A stretch of 64,000 nt of DNA from assembly GCF_004519515.1 (NCBI RefSeq), contig NZ_CP038145.1, positions 1,198,001-1,262,000 of the forward strand, read 5' to 3'. Source of the stretch: Actinobacillus indolicus (lineage in GTDB: Bacteria; Pseudomonadota; Gammaproteobacteria; Enterobacterales; Pasteurellaceae). Under the pieces are notes generated by a model, which worked only from the letters and a program-made list of their open reading frames with translations, searched no databases and was not told the DNA's origin. The first letter of the stretch is position 1. Each line of letters starts with the position of its first letter. A program made the translations under genes and the position numbers. Positions 10,775-19,742 of the stretch are shown here, in pieces.

Positions 10775-13700
10775 TCAAATCACTTCCAACAATGCTTGCA
10801 TAGGGTGTTTGAGTAGCTGATGTTCCATTCGTTTCACTTGGCTACGGCAAGAGTAACCGGTGGCAAGGCAACGAGATAAGGTTTTGCCTTGTAACTTCAC
10901 TTGCCACGATTGTGCGTAAATCCCTTTTGACATTGCAAGGTGCTTGGTTTCGTGTCCGAACGTGCCTGCCATTCCGCAACAGCCGATATTTTCCGCCGTT
11001 AAGGTTTCGCCGAAATGTGCGAAAATCTGTTGCCACTCTTTCAAGCTGTTTGGCAGCGAGGTGCTTTCGGTACAGTGTGCAAATAAATGCCACGGCAAGC
11101 GGTCGGTTTCGGCTGATTTTTTGCAATGGTCGAGAGTGCCGTTTTTCAGTTGAGCCAACAGCCATTCGTGAGCCAGCAACACCTTAAATTCGCCACAGTC
11201 GTCTTTTAAAATTTGGCGATATTCTTCGCGGTAAATCAAGGTTAAGGCAGGATCAACGCCAACCATTGCAATGCCTAATTTGGCAACACGGTTTAACAAT
11301 TCGGCTTGCGTGCGAGCTGTGTTGGCAAACTTGTGCAAAAAGCCTTTGATATGTTGTGCTTTGCCCGTTGGATTGAACGGCAACACAATCGCTTTGAAGC
11401 CGAGTTTTTGGGCGAGCTGAACAAAATCCGCCACCACTTTGGCATCGTAATAAGAGGTGAACGGATCTTGCACTACAAGGACATATTTGCAAATTTCTGC
11501 GTCTAACTGACCGCTTGTCGCAAGCTGTTCCAGTTCTTCTAAGGTTTTGCCTTGATAGCCGATTTCAACTAACTGTTGCTGTAAGGTCGGCACGGATAAC
11601 GCCGGTAGATCGACCATTCCGATGGTTTTGCTTGCAACGGTTTCAGCCAGTTTGTTGGCACTGAAGAAGTTAAACAACTTCGGCTGTTTCGCCATTAGCG
11701 GTGCGATAAATTCGAGGTTTGCCACCACATAATCTTTCAGTGGTCGCAGATAACGGCGGTGATAGAGTTCATTAAATTGTGAGCGGAACGTCGGCACATC
11801 AATTTTTATCGGGCATTGGCTGGCACAGGCTTTACAAGCAAGGCAAGTGTCCATTGCCGATTTCACTTCGTGGGAAAAATCATACTCTTGCGATTTTCGC
11901 CACTGATTGCGGATTTTCTTAGCAAAATCGACTAATTTCGCCGACGTTTGCTGTTTTTCAAAGATTAATTCATCTGGGGAAACATTTTGTTCCGACAGTA
12001 AACGTAGCCATTCACGCACTAACGCTGCTCGCCCTTTCGGTGAAAACAGACGGTTGCCCGACACTTTCATTGACGGACACATTGTACTGTGTACATCAAA
12101 ATTGAAGCACAAACCGTTGCCGTTGCAATTCATTGCCCCTTTAAAGGCTTCTCGCACTTGAATAGGAATTTGTCTGTCGAGATCGGCACGCATTTGTGAG
12201 TTAATCGGGTAAAGGCTGGCTTGGCTGTCTAATGGCGTACAGATTTTGCCTGGGTTCAAACGGTTTTGCGGATCGAAAAGCTGTTTGATGTAACGCAGCT
12301 CTTTCCATAAAGTTTCGCCGAAGAACCGTTCGCCATAGGCAGAACGCATACCTTTGCCGTGTTCACCCCAAATCAAACCGCCGTATTTCGCCGTCAATTC
12401 AACCACTTGGTCGGAAATTGCTTTGAATTTGGCAACCTGTGCTTTGTCGCATAAGTCAAGGGCTGGGCGAACGTGCAACACCCCTGCATCAACGTGTCCG
12501 AACATACCGTAATCTAAGCCGTGTTCATCGAGCAGTCGGCGAAATTCCACGATATAATCAGCCAGATGTTCAGGCGGTACGCAGGTGTCTTCCACGAAAG
12601 CGATAGGTTTCGCCCAACCTTTTGCATTGCCCAGCAAACCCACCGCTTTTTTCCGCATTGCATAAATTTTTTCAATCGAAGCCAAGTCGTTGCAAAGTTG
12701 GTAGCCGATGATACCGCTTGTGCCGTCTTGGATTTTTTTATCTAGAGCTTGGCACAGCTTGGCAATCCGCTCTTCATTCTGAGCTTTATCGTTGGAAGCA
12801 TACTCAACAATGTTAATCCCCAAAATCGGATTGTGTTCATCTTCGGTGAGTAAATCCGACACCGAATGCCACACAATATCTTGTTTGGCAAGGTTCAGCA
12901 CTTTGGAGTCCACCGTTTCCACCGATAAGGCTTGGGCTTGTAGCATAAAAGGGGCGGAACGTAACGCCGCATCAAAGGAATTATATTTAATGTTAATCAG
13001 CGTACGGTATTCAGGAAGAGGAAGAAGATTGAGTTTGGCTTCACAAATAAAGGCAAGCGAGCCTTCAGAACCCGTGAGAATACGGGTTAAATTAAATTCG
13101 GAGAGATCGTCGTTAAACACATTTTTCAGATCATAACCCGTCAAAAATCGGTTCAGTTGCGGTAGCTCTTTTAGCACAGTCGGGCGTAATGCTTGGCAAC
13201 GCTCGAAGATCTCGCTATGTAATTTTTTGCCATTTGCCGTGAGATTGAGCTTTTCGAGATTTGCAGAAAAATCGTCGGTTTTGACCGCTTGTGTTTCCAA
13301 AATATCGCCGTTCATCAACACCGCTTTAATCGCCAAGATATGATCGGACGTTTTGCCGTATTGCAACGAACCTTGCCCCGATGCGTCTGTGTTGATCATT
13401 CCGCCTAAGGTGGCTCGGTTACTGGTCGAAAGTTCGGGCGAAAAGAATAGCCCGTGCGGTTTGAGAAATTGATTAAGCTGATCTTTCACCACGCCGGCTT
13501 GCACTCGCACCCAACGCTCTTGCACATTCAGTTCCAAAATTTGAGTTAGATGGCGAGAGAGATCGACAATAATATTGTTGTTCAGCGACTGCCCGTTCGT
13601 ACCGGTACCTGCACCACGCGGTGTAAAGGTTAAGGCTTGGAATGCGGTTTTCTGTGCCAGCTTGGTTAAAATCACCACATCGGCAACGGATTTCGGAAAC

Positions 13701-13873
13701 AAAATCGCTTGAGGCAGTTGCTGATAAACGCTGTTGTCGGTAGCAAGAGAAAGGCGATCAGCATAATTGGAAGCAATATCACCGCTGAAGTGTTGCTGTT
13801 TGAGTTCAGCTAGATATTGCTGAACTAACGGATTAAGTTGGGGTATGTTTGCAAGGCGTGGGATCATAGTCAT
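10775..13873 (-). CDS. ydiJ: FAD- and Fe-S-dependent D-2-hydroxyacid dehydrogenase, YdiJ type
   Basis: A 1032-residue multidomain oxidoreductase, close to the 1018 of E. coli YdiJ, which acts on D-2-hydroxyglutarate. Order: PCMH-type FAD domain (about 45-220, with PRGAGTGTNGQSLN), FAD-linked oxidase C-terminal domain (about 270-550, with MFGHVDAGVLHVRP and WGEHGKGMRS), a first cysteine cluster CNGNGLCFNF..TMCP (about 584), a 4Fe-4S motif CLACKACASQCP (about 675), and a CCG-type domain with GCCGMAGTFGHE (about 963). Electrons presumably go to the quinone pool. Start: an in-frame ATG two codons later (13867) gives the MIPRL start typical of orthologs; neither has a clear ribosome site. Contains several uptake signal cores. 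Confidence 0.92.
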   Translation of the reverse strand: MTMIPRLANIPQLNPLVQQYLAELKQQHFSGDIASNYADRLSLATDNSVYQQLPQAILFPKSVADVVILTKLAQKTAFQALTFTPRGAGTGTNGQSLNNNIIVDLSRHLTQILELNVQERWVRVQAGVVKDQLNQFLKPHGLFFSPELSTSNRATLGGMINTDASGQGSLQYGKTSDHILAIKAVLMNGDILETQAVKTDDFSANLEKLNLTANGKKLHSEIFERCQALRPTVLKELPQLNRFLTGYDLKNVFNDDLSEFNLTRILTGSEGSLAFICEAKLNLLPLPEYRTLINIKYNSFDAALRSAPFMLQAQALSVETVDSKVLNLAKQDIVWHSVSDLLTEDEHNPILGINIVEYASNDKAQNEERIAKLCQALDKKIQDGTSGIIGYQLCNDLASIEKIYAMRKKAVGLLGNAKGWAKPIAFVEDTCVPPEHLADYIVEFRRLLDEHGLDYGMFGHVDAGVLHVRPALDLCDKAQVAKFKAISDQVVELTAKYGGLIWGEHGKGMRSAYGERFFGETLWKELRYIKQLFDPQNRLNPGKICTPLDSQASLYPINSQMRADLDRQIPIQVREAFKGAMNCNGNGLCFNFDVHSTMCPSMKVSGNRLFSPKGRAALVREWLRLLSEQNVSPDELIFEKQQTSAKLVDFAKKIRNQWRKSQEYDFSHEVKSAMDTCLACKACASQCPIKIDVPTFRSQFNELYHRRYLRPLKDYVVANLEFIAPLMAKQPKLFNFFSANKLAETVASKTIGMVDLPALSVPTLQQQLVEIGYQGKTLEELEQLATSGQLDAEICKYVLVVQDPFTSYYDAKVVADFVQLAQKLGFKAIVLPFNPTGKAQHIKGFLHKFANTARTQAELLNRVAKLGIAMVGVDPALTLIYREEYRQILKDDCGEFKVLLAHEWLLAQLKNGTLDHCKKSAETDRLPWHLFAHCTESTSLPNSLKEWQQIFAHFGETLTAENIGCCGMAGTFGHETKHLAMSKGIYAQSWQVKLQGKTLSRCLATGYSCRSQVKRMEHQLLKHPMQALLEVI

Positions 13874-14105
13874 TGTTATTCAATTATTAAAGTGTTAACT
13901 AAATATTAGCAAGATTTTCAATGAATGAAATATCTTCGGTTTTAATTGACAAAAACTTAATATTAAATGGATTATTTACAATTTATTACGATTTTGGTGG
14001 AACTTATGATTGATTTTAGCAAATTTTATAAGGATAATTTAGAAATTCTTGGCTTTAGGGGTAGTGGTAACTTAGAGACTAGAATATAGCATTTTAGCTA
14101 TGACA

Positions 14106-14195
14106 GAACTTTTGAATAAAAGTTCTCTTGTTTTTAGGATTTTTCCTAGTAGAATATATCCCGAAATTCATGCTACTCATTTTCTATATGAGTAG
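14106..14195 (+). promoter_or_regulatory. ompA1 upstream region: hairpin, promoter and structured 5' UTR
   Basis: The 401 bp between ydiJ and ompA1 have no convincing gene. GAACTTTT/AAAAGTTC (14106-14125) followed by TCTTGTTTTT is a weak terminator-like hairpin. TTGTTT (14128-14133), 16 bp, TAGAAT (14150-14155) is a likely sigma-70 promoter; a second candidate, TTGACA (13946-13951) with an 18-bp gap to GATTAT, lies further up. After the start, CTACTCAT/ATGAGTAG (14173-14195) forms an 8-bp hairpin, and CCTAGTA near 14145 is complementary to TACTAGG near 14226. A long structured leader is typical of stable ompA mRNAs. Confidence 0.5.
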
Positions 14196-14274
14196 AAAAT
14201 TTGAGACCTATATCTATTGATTAGATACTAGGAAGTTTATTTAAATCTCGATGACGATTATAGAGGATCATCAA

Positions 14275-15381
14275 ATGAAAAAATCAGTAATCGCTTTAGC
14301 TGTTTCAGGCTTAGCATTAGCTTCAGTTGCAAACGCAGCTCCACAAGCAAATACTTTCTACGCAGGTGCAAAAGCAGGTTGGGCTTCATTCCATGATGGT
14401 ATCCAACAATTAGATGCTAAACACGGTGGTAAATTCGGTATCAACAAAAATTCTGTAACTTACGGAGTTTTTGGTGGTTACCAAATCATTGATAACTTAG
14501 CAGTTGAGTTAGGTTATGACTACTATGGTCGTGTTCGTGGTACTAATAAACAAGGTACAGATAGAGATATTAACTCTTTCAAACACACAGCACACGGTGC
14601 TAACTTAGCGTTAAAAGGTAACTATGCAATCATCGATGGTTTAGATACTTATGCTAAAGTAGGTGTTGCATTAGTTCGTAACGACTACTATGTTCAAAAC
14701 TCAGTAGCTAAAGCAGATCGTACTAAAGATCACCGTTTCCAAACATCATTACTTTTAGGTGCTGGTGTTGAATACGCAATTACTCCAGAATTAGCAGCAC
14801 GTGTTGAATACCAATGGTTAAACAATGCAGGTAAAGCTGGTGCAGAATTATTAAATAAAGCTGGTGCAGAATTATTAAATAAAGCTGGTGCAACTGACTA
14901 CCGTCCAGATATCAGCTCTGTATCTGCAGGTTTAACATACCGCTTCGGTCAAGGTGCAGCTCCAGTAGCAGCGCCAGAAGTTGTAACTAAAAACTTCGCA
15001 TTTAGCTCAGATGTATTATTTGACTTCGGTAAAGCAAGCTTAAAACCAGCAGCAGCTCAAGCGTTAGATGCAGCTCATACTGAAATCAATGGTTTAGGTT
15101 TAGCAAATCCAGCGGTACAAGTAAATGGTTACACAGACCGTATCGGTAAAGAAGCATCAAACTTAAAACTTTCACAACGTCGTGCAGAAACAGTAGCAAA
15201 CTACATCGTTTCTAAAGGTGTAAACCCAGCGAACGTAACAGCAGTAGGTTACGGTGAAGCAAACCCAGTAACAGGCAACACATGTGACGCAGTTAAAGGT
15301 CGTAAAGCATTAATCGCTTGCTTAGCACCAGATCGTCGCGTTGAAATCCAAGTTCAAGGTTCAAAAGAAGTTTCTATGTAA
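14275..15381 (+). CDS. ompA: OmpA-family outer membrane protein, first copy (OmpP5/PomA-like)
   Basis: Start chosen at MKKSVIALAVSGLALASVANA-A, a normal signal peptide, preceded by GAGGATCA; the open frame reaches eight codons further up. Product 368 residues: eight-stranded beta barrel (about 25-230), a short Pro/Ala hinge (APVAAPEV), and the periplasmic OmpA domain that binds peptidoglycan, with NGYTDRIGKEASNLKLSQRRA and a C-terminal Cys pair (NTCDAVKGRKALIACLAPDRRVEI). Loop 4 contains an exact 24-bp tandem duplication. It is followed by its own terminator, then an IS1016-like insertion and a second ompA. The barrel differs from the second copy, mainly in the loops, whereas the C-terminal half is almost identical. 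Confidence 0.95.
   Translation: MKKSVIALAVSGLALASVANAAPQANTFYAGAKAGWASFHDGIQQLDAKHGGKFGINKNSVTYGVFGGYQIIDNLAVELGYDYYGRVRGTNKQGTDRDINSFKHTAHGANLALKGNYAIIDGLDTYAKVGVALVRNDYYVQNSVAKADRTKDHRFQTSLLLGAGVEYAITPELAARVEYQWLNNAGKAGAELLNKAGAELLNKAGATDYRPDISSVSAGLTYRFGQGAAPVAAPEVVTKNFAFSSDVLFDFGKASLKPAAAQALDAAHTEINGLGLANPAVQVNGYTDRIGKEASNLKLSQRRAETVANYIVSKGVNPANVTAVGYGEANPVTGNTCDAVKGRKALIACLAPDRRVEIQVQGSKEVSM
14836..14892 (+). repeat. 24-bp in-frame tandem repeat in ompA1 loop 4
   Basis: Two exact 24-bp units (14836-14859, 14860-14883) encoding AGAELLNK twice, then a 9-bp start of a third (AGA). The second ompA has no such duplication. Gain or loss of a unit keeps the frame and would change a surface-exposed loop. 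Confidence 0.9.
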
Positions 15382-15409
15382 TCACTTCTTAAGCTTATAT
15401 GCTTAAAAA

Positions 15410-15434
15410 ATGCCCGTTTTTACGGGCGTTTTTC
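15410..15434 (+). terminator. ompA1 terminator
   Basis: GCCCGT (15412-15417) pairs with ACGGGC (15422-15427), followed by GTTTTTCTT. Confidence 0.85.
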
Positions 15435-15459
15435 TTCTATATTAGAAATAATTATTTTT

Positions 15460-16172
15460 GGGGCTGTAGTAGATTAGCACTTATGCTATACTACAAACAT
15501 GAAGATAACTCGTTGTAAATTAAGTAAAAAAGTTCAAATAAAACTGCTTGAATTTTTTGTTGCACAAGTTACTGCTAGAACAGCAAGTGATTTGCTTGGC
15601 ATTCAGCACAATTCAGCAGCTTTATTTTACCGCAAAATCAGACTTGTGATAGAATATAATCTCAACCTTGAAGCTCACACTTTGTTTGATGGCGAAGTAG
15701 AGCTTGATGAAAGCTACTTCGGTGGCATTCGCAAAGGCAAGCGAGGTCGTGGAGCTGGTGGCAAAACAGCTGTATTTGGTCTTTTGAAGCGTAATGGCAA
15801 GGTTTATACTGTTGTTGTAAAAGATACCAAGCAAAGTACCTTAATGCCTATCATCTCAAGCAAAATCAAGCCAGATAGCATCGTTTACACAGATGGTTAC
15901 AGAAGCTATAATGCTCTTGATGTGAGTGAGTTTAAACACTTTCGCATCAATCATTCCAAAGAGTTTGTCAAAGATCACAACCACATCAATGGCATTGAAA
16001 ATTTCTGGTCTCAAGCCAAACGAGTACTTAGAAAATACAATGGCATTGACAAGAAAAACTTCCATCTTTTTATCAAAGAATGTGAGTTTAGATTTAACTA
16101 CAGCACACCATCTAATCAGCTTAAAATATTGAGAAAATGGTGTGGGATTTAGACCTTATCTACTACAGCCCC
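15460..16172 (+). mobile_element. IS1016-like insertion sequence (IS1595 family), complete
   Basis: 713 bp bounded by perfect 15-bp inverted repeats GGGGCTGTAGTAGAT (15460-15474) and ATCTACTACAGCCCC (16158-16172). It is flanked by an exact 8-bp target duplication TTATTTTT (15452-15459 and 16173-16180), as is usual for this family. It encodes a single, apparently intact transposase. It separates the two ompA genes: it lies just after the ompA1 terminator and just before the -35 region of ompA2. Intact ends, full ORF and matching target duplication point to recent insertion. Confidence 0.95.
15499..16152 (+). CDS. IS1016-like transposase (ISXO2/IS1595 DDE type)
   Basis: 217 residues, full length for IS1016 transposases. 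The N-terminal part carries the helix-turn-helix (ARTASDLLGIQHNSAALFYRKIR). The catalytic part has the DDE-type core: D70 in ELDESYFGGIRKGKRGRG, D132 in VYTDGYRSY and E167 in HINGIENFWSQAKRVLRKYNG, all motifs typical of ISXO2-like transposases. No frameshift or internal stop. The gene starts 25 bp inside the left inverted repeat, and a promoter may be contributed by the IS end itself (TTAGCAC...TATACT near 15485). Catalyses movement of the element; it has no bearing on the flanking ompA genes other than spacing them. Confidence 0.95.
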   Translation: MKITRCKLSKKVQIKLLEFFVAQVTARTASDLLGIQHNSAALFYRKIRLVIEYNLNLEAHTLFDGEVELDESYFGGIRKGKRGRGAGGKTAVFGLLKRNGKVYTVVVKDTKQSTLMPIISSKIKPDSIVYTDGYRSYNALDVSEFKHFRINHSKEFVKDHNHINGIENFWSQAKRVLRKYNGIDKKNFHLFIKECEFRFNYSTPSNQLKILRKWCGI

Positions 16173-16181
16173 TTATTTTTT

Positions 16182-16204
16182 TTGAATAATTTTATTGATA
16201 TAAT
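16182..16204 (+). promoter_or_regulatory. ompA2 promoter region next to the IS end
   Basis: A perfect TATAAT lies at 16199-16204. A 17-bp spacing places the -35 at 16176-16181 (TTTTTT), inside the target duplication; TTGAAT at 16182 is closer to consensus but badly spaced. Because the duplicated 8 bp restored the sequence on this side, the insertion probably left the promoter working. About 110 nt of leader follows, with a CTCTT/AAGAG hairpin near 16232. Confidence 0.45.
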
Positions 16205-16314
16205 TTAAACACTTATATGAAGTTATTTCTCTTTAAAAGAGAGTAAGTATGTGTGCGTAAATTATTATTTTGCGTAATTTTTTATTCTATGACGTTTAGA
16301 TGAGGATCATCAAA

Positions 16315-17406
16315 ATGAAAAAATCTGTAATTGCAGTAGCAGTATCTGGTCTAGCTTTAGCTTCAGTAGTTAATGCGGCACCACAACAAAATACTTTCTA
16401 CGCAGGTGCTAACGTGGGTTGGTCATCATTCCACGATGGTATCAAACAATTAGATGCTAAACACGGTGGTAAATATGGTATCAACCGTAATGGTGTAACT
16501 TACGGTGTATTCGCTGGTTACCAAATTCTTAACCAAGCAAATGTTGGATTGGCAGCAGAAATTGGTTATGAGCGTTTTGGTCGTGTTCGTGGTACTGAAG
16601 AGAAAGTTGCTGGTGGTAAAGACAAACAAACTTTTAAACACTCAGCTCACGGTACAGTAATTAGCTTAAAACCAAGCTACGAAGTTGCTCCTAACTTAGA
16701 TGTATTTGGTCGTGTTGGTATTGCATTAGTGAACAACCGTTATAAAACAGTAGATCTTCAAACTCATGTTCCTACAAAAACATCTCGTTTCCAAAGCTCA
16801 TTAGTTTTAGGTGCAGGTGTTGAATACGCAATTCTTCCAGAATTAGCGGTAAACGTTGAGTACCAATGGTTAAACAATTTAGGCAAAGCAAGCCAAGCAA
16901 CTCTTAACCGTATGGGCGCATCAGACTACCGTCCAGACTTAAGTGCGGTTAAAGCAGGCGTTTCTTACCGCTTCGGTCAAGGTGCTGCACCAGTTGCTCC
17001 TGAAGTTGTAACTAAAAACTTCGCATTCAGCTCAGATGTATTATTTGACTTCGGTAAAGCGAACTTAAAACCAGCAGCAGCTCAAGCATTAGACGCAGCT
17101 CATACTGAAATTTCTGGTTTAGGTTTAGCTAACCCAGCGGTACAAGTAAATGGTTACACAGACCGTATCGGTAAAGAAGCATCAAACTTAAAACTTTCAC
17201 AACGTCGTGCAGAAACAGTAGCTAACTACATCGTTTCTAAAGGTGTAAACCCGGCGAACGTAACAGCAGTAGGTTACGGTGAAGCAAACCCAGTAACTGG
17301 CAACACATGTGACGCAGTTAAAGGTCGTAAAGCATTAATCGCTTGCTTAGCACCAGATCGTCGTGTTGAAATCCAAGTTCAAGGTTCAAAAGAAGTTTCT
17401 ATGTAA
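16315..17406 (+). CDS. ompA2: OmpA-family outer membrane protein, second copy
   Basis: Start at MKKSVIAVAVSGLALASVVNA-A (signal peptide), preceded by GAGGATCATCAAA, the same leader end as the first copy; the open frame begins five codons earlier. 363 residues: eight-stranded barrel with loops that differ from the first copy (for example RGTEEKVAGGKDKQTF, and VDLQTHVPTKTS), a shorter hinge (APVAPEV) and a C-terminal peptidoglycan-binding domain that is the same in protein sequence except for a few residues at its start. In the last 280 nt only a few silent changes separate the two genes. Tandem ompA genes are known in this branch of Pasteurellaceae. Terminator follows; matP is convergent. Confidence 0.95.
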   Translation: MKKSVIAVAVSGLALASVVNAAPQQNTFYAGANVGWSSFHDGIKQLDAKHGGKYGINRNGVTYGVFAGYQILNQANVGLAAEIGYERFGRVRGTEEKVAGGKDKQTFKHSAHGTVISLKPSYEVAPNLDVFGRVGIALVNNRYKTVDLQTHVPTKTSRFQSSLVLGAGVEYAILPELAVNVEYQWLNNLGKASQATLNRMGASDYRPDLSAVKAGVSYRFGQGAAPVAPEVVTKNFAFSSDVLFDFGKANLKPAAAQALDAAHTEISGLGLANPAVQVNGYTDRIGKEASNLKLSQRRAETVANYIVSKGVNPANVTAVGYGEANPVTGNTCDAVKGRKALIACLAPDRRVEIQVQGSKEVSM

Positions 17407-17432
17407 TGACTTCTTAAGCCGAAAAGCTTAGT

Positions 17433-17459
17433 AAAATGCCCGCTTGATGCGGGCATTTT
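17433..17459. terminator. Bidirectional terminator between ompA2 and matP
   Basis: AAAATGCCCGC (17433-17443) pairs with GCGGGCATTTT (17449-17459), loop TTGAT; T-rich on the right and A-rich on the left, so it can serve both genes. Confidence 0.9.
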
Positions 17460-17464
17460 ACTTT

Positions 17465-17911
17465 CTATTTTAATAATGCTTTTAAATTTGCTTTCATCTT
17501 ATCCACTTGTTCAGCATAAATCTGTTTCTTCTCTAATTCATCAATCAAATAATGAATGGTTTCAGATAAAGTCAGATCCATTTCTGTGGCTTGCTTAGAA
17601 AGGCGTTGCCAGCTGGCGTATTCTAAATCTATAGATTTTTTACGGGTCGATTGCTTTTCGGCATTGAAAAAACGCTTGCGTCTTGCTCGAATTGATTGAC
17701 GCATTTTCTTGCGTTGTTCAGATGTCATTTCCGCTTTAATCCATTGCTCGATTTCTTCGGGCGAGTTTTGTAAGGTGGTTAATAATTGAACTTTCAATTC
17801 GATCAAGCTCTGTTCTTCGTATTTGGTGATATTTTCGCCTTCACGATATTTTTTCAGCAAGTATTTCCATTTCCAACTTGCTTCTTGAATTTCAAGTTTT
17901 TGGTATCGCAT
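17465..17911 (-). CDS. matP: Macrodomain Ter protein MatP
   Basis: 148 residues, against 150 for E. coli MatP. The N-terminal four-helix bundle (MRYQKLEIQEASWKWKYLLKKYREGE) and the C-terminal ribbon-helix-helix plus coiled coil (KKSIDLEYASWQRLSKQATEMDLTLSETIHYLIDELEKK) are characteristic. MatP binds matS sites in the terminus region, condenses it and delays its segregation by interacting with ZapB and MukB. The order ompA-matP-lonH-fabA is the same as in E. coli. It is transcribed divergently from lonH with 76 bp between. Confidence 0.95.
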   Translation of the reverse strand: MRYQKLEIQEASWKWKYLLKKYREGENITKYEEQSLIELKVQLLTTLQNSPEEIEQWIKAEMTSEQRKKMRQSIRARRKRFFNAEKQSTRKKSIDLEYASWQRLSKQATEMDLTLSETIHYLIDELEKKQIYAEQVDKMKANLKALLK

Positions 17912-17987
17912 TTTGCCTCCGAATTATTTGTGAAGTATAGCGTAATTATAGGTATAATGAAGCAAATTTCTATGAAGAGGCAAATTT

Positions 17988-19622
17988 GTGCAAGTATCCC
18001 CATTATCGTTGCAATCATTAAGCGTTCACTATCCTTTTAAACAGACCGATCAAGCGGTGAGATTTTTGGATTTTCAACAAAATACACAACAGGCAATGCA
18101 ACAATTTGCCTTAAGTGAATTTGGTTCGGCACTCATTTTGAAAACGGAACTATTTCCTGAATTTTTAAATGAAATCACGGACTATTTTGAAAATTTACAT
18201 TGCCAAACGGTGCTAAAAACAGAATTTAATCGCCAAAGTTTATTTGGATATAGCCTTTATTTAGAAAAAGAAAATCAGATTAAAACGGTGGCAGGGGCGA
18301 TTGAGCAAGCTCATCAGGGTATTCTTATTTTAAATGTGAGTGCATTATTATTAGACATTGTGCAATGGGATAAATTAAAACAAGCTCTGTTATTTGGGCA
18401 GTTTGATCCTATTATTGCAGGTAAATTACCTGAAGCAATTATGCCTATTCAATCTCAATTCAAATTGATATTAGTAGGTAGTAGAGATGATATTGCAACT
18501 TTGCATAATTATGATGAAGATTTATATCAATTTTGCCAATATGCTGAAATCGAGTCGTATTTGAATATTGATGAAGAAAATAGCGAACAATGGGGAAGCT
18601 ATATTCAATCTTCAACCAAAAAATATCTAAATAGAACCTTTTCTAAAACAGGTTTAAATCAGCTTTTACATTATTATATTCGTGAAAGTGAAAATCAAAC
18701 ATTAATTTCTATTTCACCGACATTATTAAAAAAACATTTATTAGGATTACAACATTTTTATCCAAAACAAACCCAATTTAACCATATTCAAGATTATTTT
18801 GATTATTTAGAAAAACAGTCTGGCGTATTAAATAAATTTGTTTTAAATGATATTTTAAATCATCAGCTTTATATTGAAACGGAAGAAGAAACTATCGGGC
18901 AAATTAACGGCTTATCTGTGGTCGAGTTTGATGGTGTTCCCCATAGTTTTGGTGAGCCATTACGCATTAGCTGTAACGTGCAATATGGTGATGGAGAAAT
19001 TCACGATATTGAACGCAAAGTGGAGCTAGGGGGCAATATTCACTCTAAAGGGATTATTATCGCTCAATCTTGCTTGGCAAATTTACTGGAATTACCGACA
19101 CAGCTTCCGTTTTCAGCGTCCGTTGCCTTTGAGCAATCTTATGGTGAAATTGATGGGGATAGTTCATCGTTAGCCATTTTCTGCGTGCTTATCAGTGCCT
19201 TAACCAAGTTACCATTGCCACAATCCCTTGCGGTGACAGGGGCGATTGACCAATTTGGGAATGTGTTAAGCGTAGGGGGCGTTAATCAGAAAATTGAAGG
19301 CTTTTTCAATGTTTGTGAAGCAAGGGAATTAACGGGGAAACAAGGGGTTATTATTCCAGCGGTATGCGTTTCCCATTTGAGCTTAAAACCTGCGGTATTA
19401 TCGGCGATTGAAGCTGGAAAATTTCATATTTGGGCAGTCGAAGATGTCTTTGAAGCCTTACAAATTCTGTTACAGCACCTGTTTTATGATGAAGATCTGC
19501 CTGAAAACAGTGAGAAAAAATCCATTTTTGCGTTAGTTCATCAAGGGATCGAACAGAGCGAAAATGAAGACGCAAGCGGTTCGATTTTCCAAAAAATTCG
19601 CAAACTGTTAAAGGGGCACTGA
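17988..19622 (+). CDS. lonH: Lon-like protease LonH (YcbZ)
   Basis: 544 residues; GTG start supported by GAAGAGG eight bases before it and a TATAAT at 17953-17958. The N-terminal 300 residues form a degenerate AAA-like region without a clear Walker A, as in YcbZ. The C-terminal third is the S16 peptidase domain: catalytic Ser in GEIDGDSSSLAIF (about residue 392) and Lys in GVNQKIEGFF (about 435), with LAVTGAIDQFGNVLSVGG between them. Family members are putative ATP-dependent or ATP-independent peptidases of poorly known substrate. Neighbour order matP-lonH-fabA is conserved from Enterobacteriaceae. Confidence 0.9.
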   Translation: MQVSPLSLQSLSVHYPFKQTDQAVRFLDFQQNTQQAMQQFALSEFGSALILKTELFPEFLNEITDYFENLHCQTVLKTEFNRQSLFGYSLYLEKENQIKTVAGAIEQAHQGILILNVSALLLDIVQWDKLKQALLFGQFDPIIAGKLPEAIMPIQSQFKLILVGSRDDIATLHNYDEDLYQFCQYAEIESYLNIDEENSEQWGSYIQSSTKKYLNRTFSKTGLNQLLHYYIRESENQTLISISPTLLKKHLLGLQHFYPKQTQFNHIQDYFDYLEKQSGVLNKFVLNDILNHQLYIETEEETIGQINGLSVVEFDGVPHSFGEPLRISCNVQYGDGEIHDIERKVELGGNIHSKGIIIAQSCLANLLELPTQLPFSASVAFEQSYGEIDGDSSSLAIFCVLISALTKLPLPQSLAVTGAIDQFGNVLSVGGVNQKIEGFFNVCEARELTGKQGVIIPAVCVSHLSLKPAVLSAIEAGKFHIWAVEDVFEALQILLQHLFYDEDLPENSEKKSIFALVHQGIEQSENEDASGSIFQKIRKLLKGH

Positions 19623-19742
19623 TCCGACAAGTCAGCTTACAACTGTTCGCTATTTTAAAAGTCTGTTAAGATGTATTTATCAAGCAAACGCAACATAAAC
19701 CGTCAATAACGGACTTTTCCACTTTATTACAGGAACAAAATA

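Noticed and set aside
14006..14089. 27-codon ORF in the ydiJ-ompA1 spacer
   Set aside because: No good ribosome site, unremarkable composition (MIDFSKFYKDN...), and it lies in a region better explained as ompA leader DNA.
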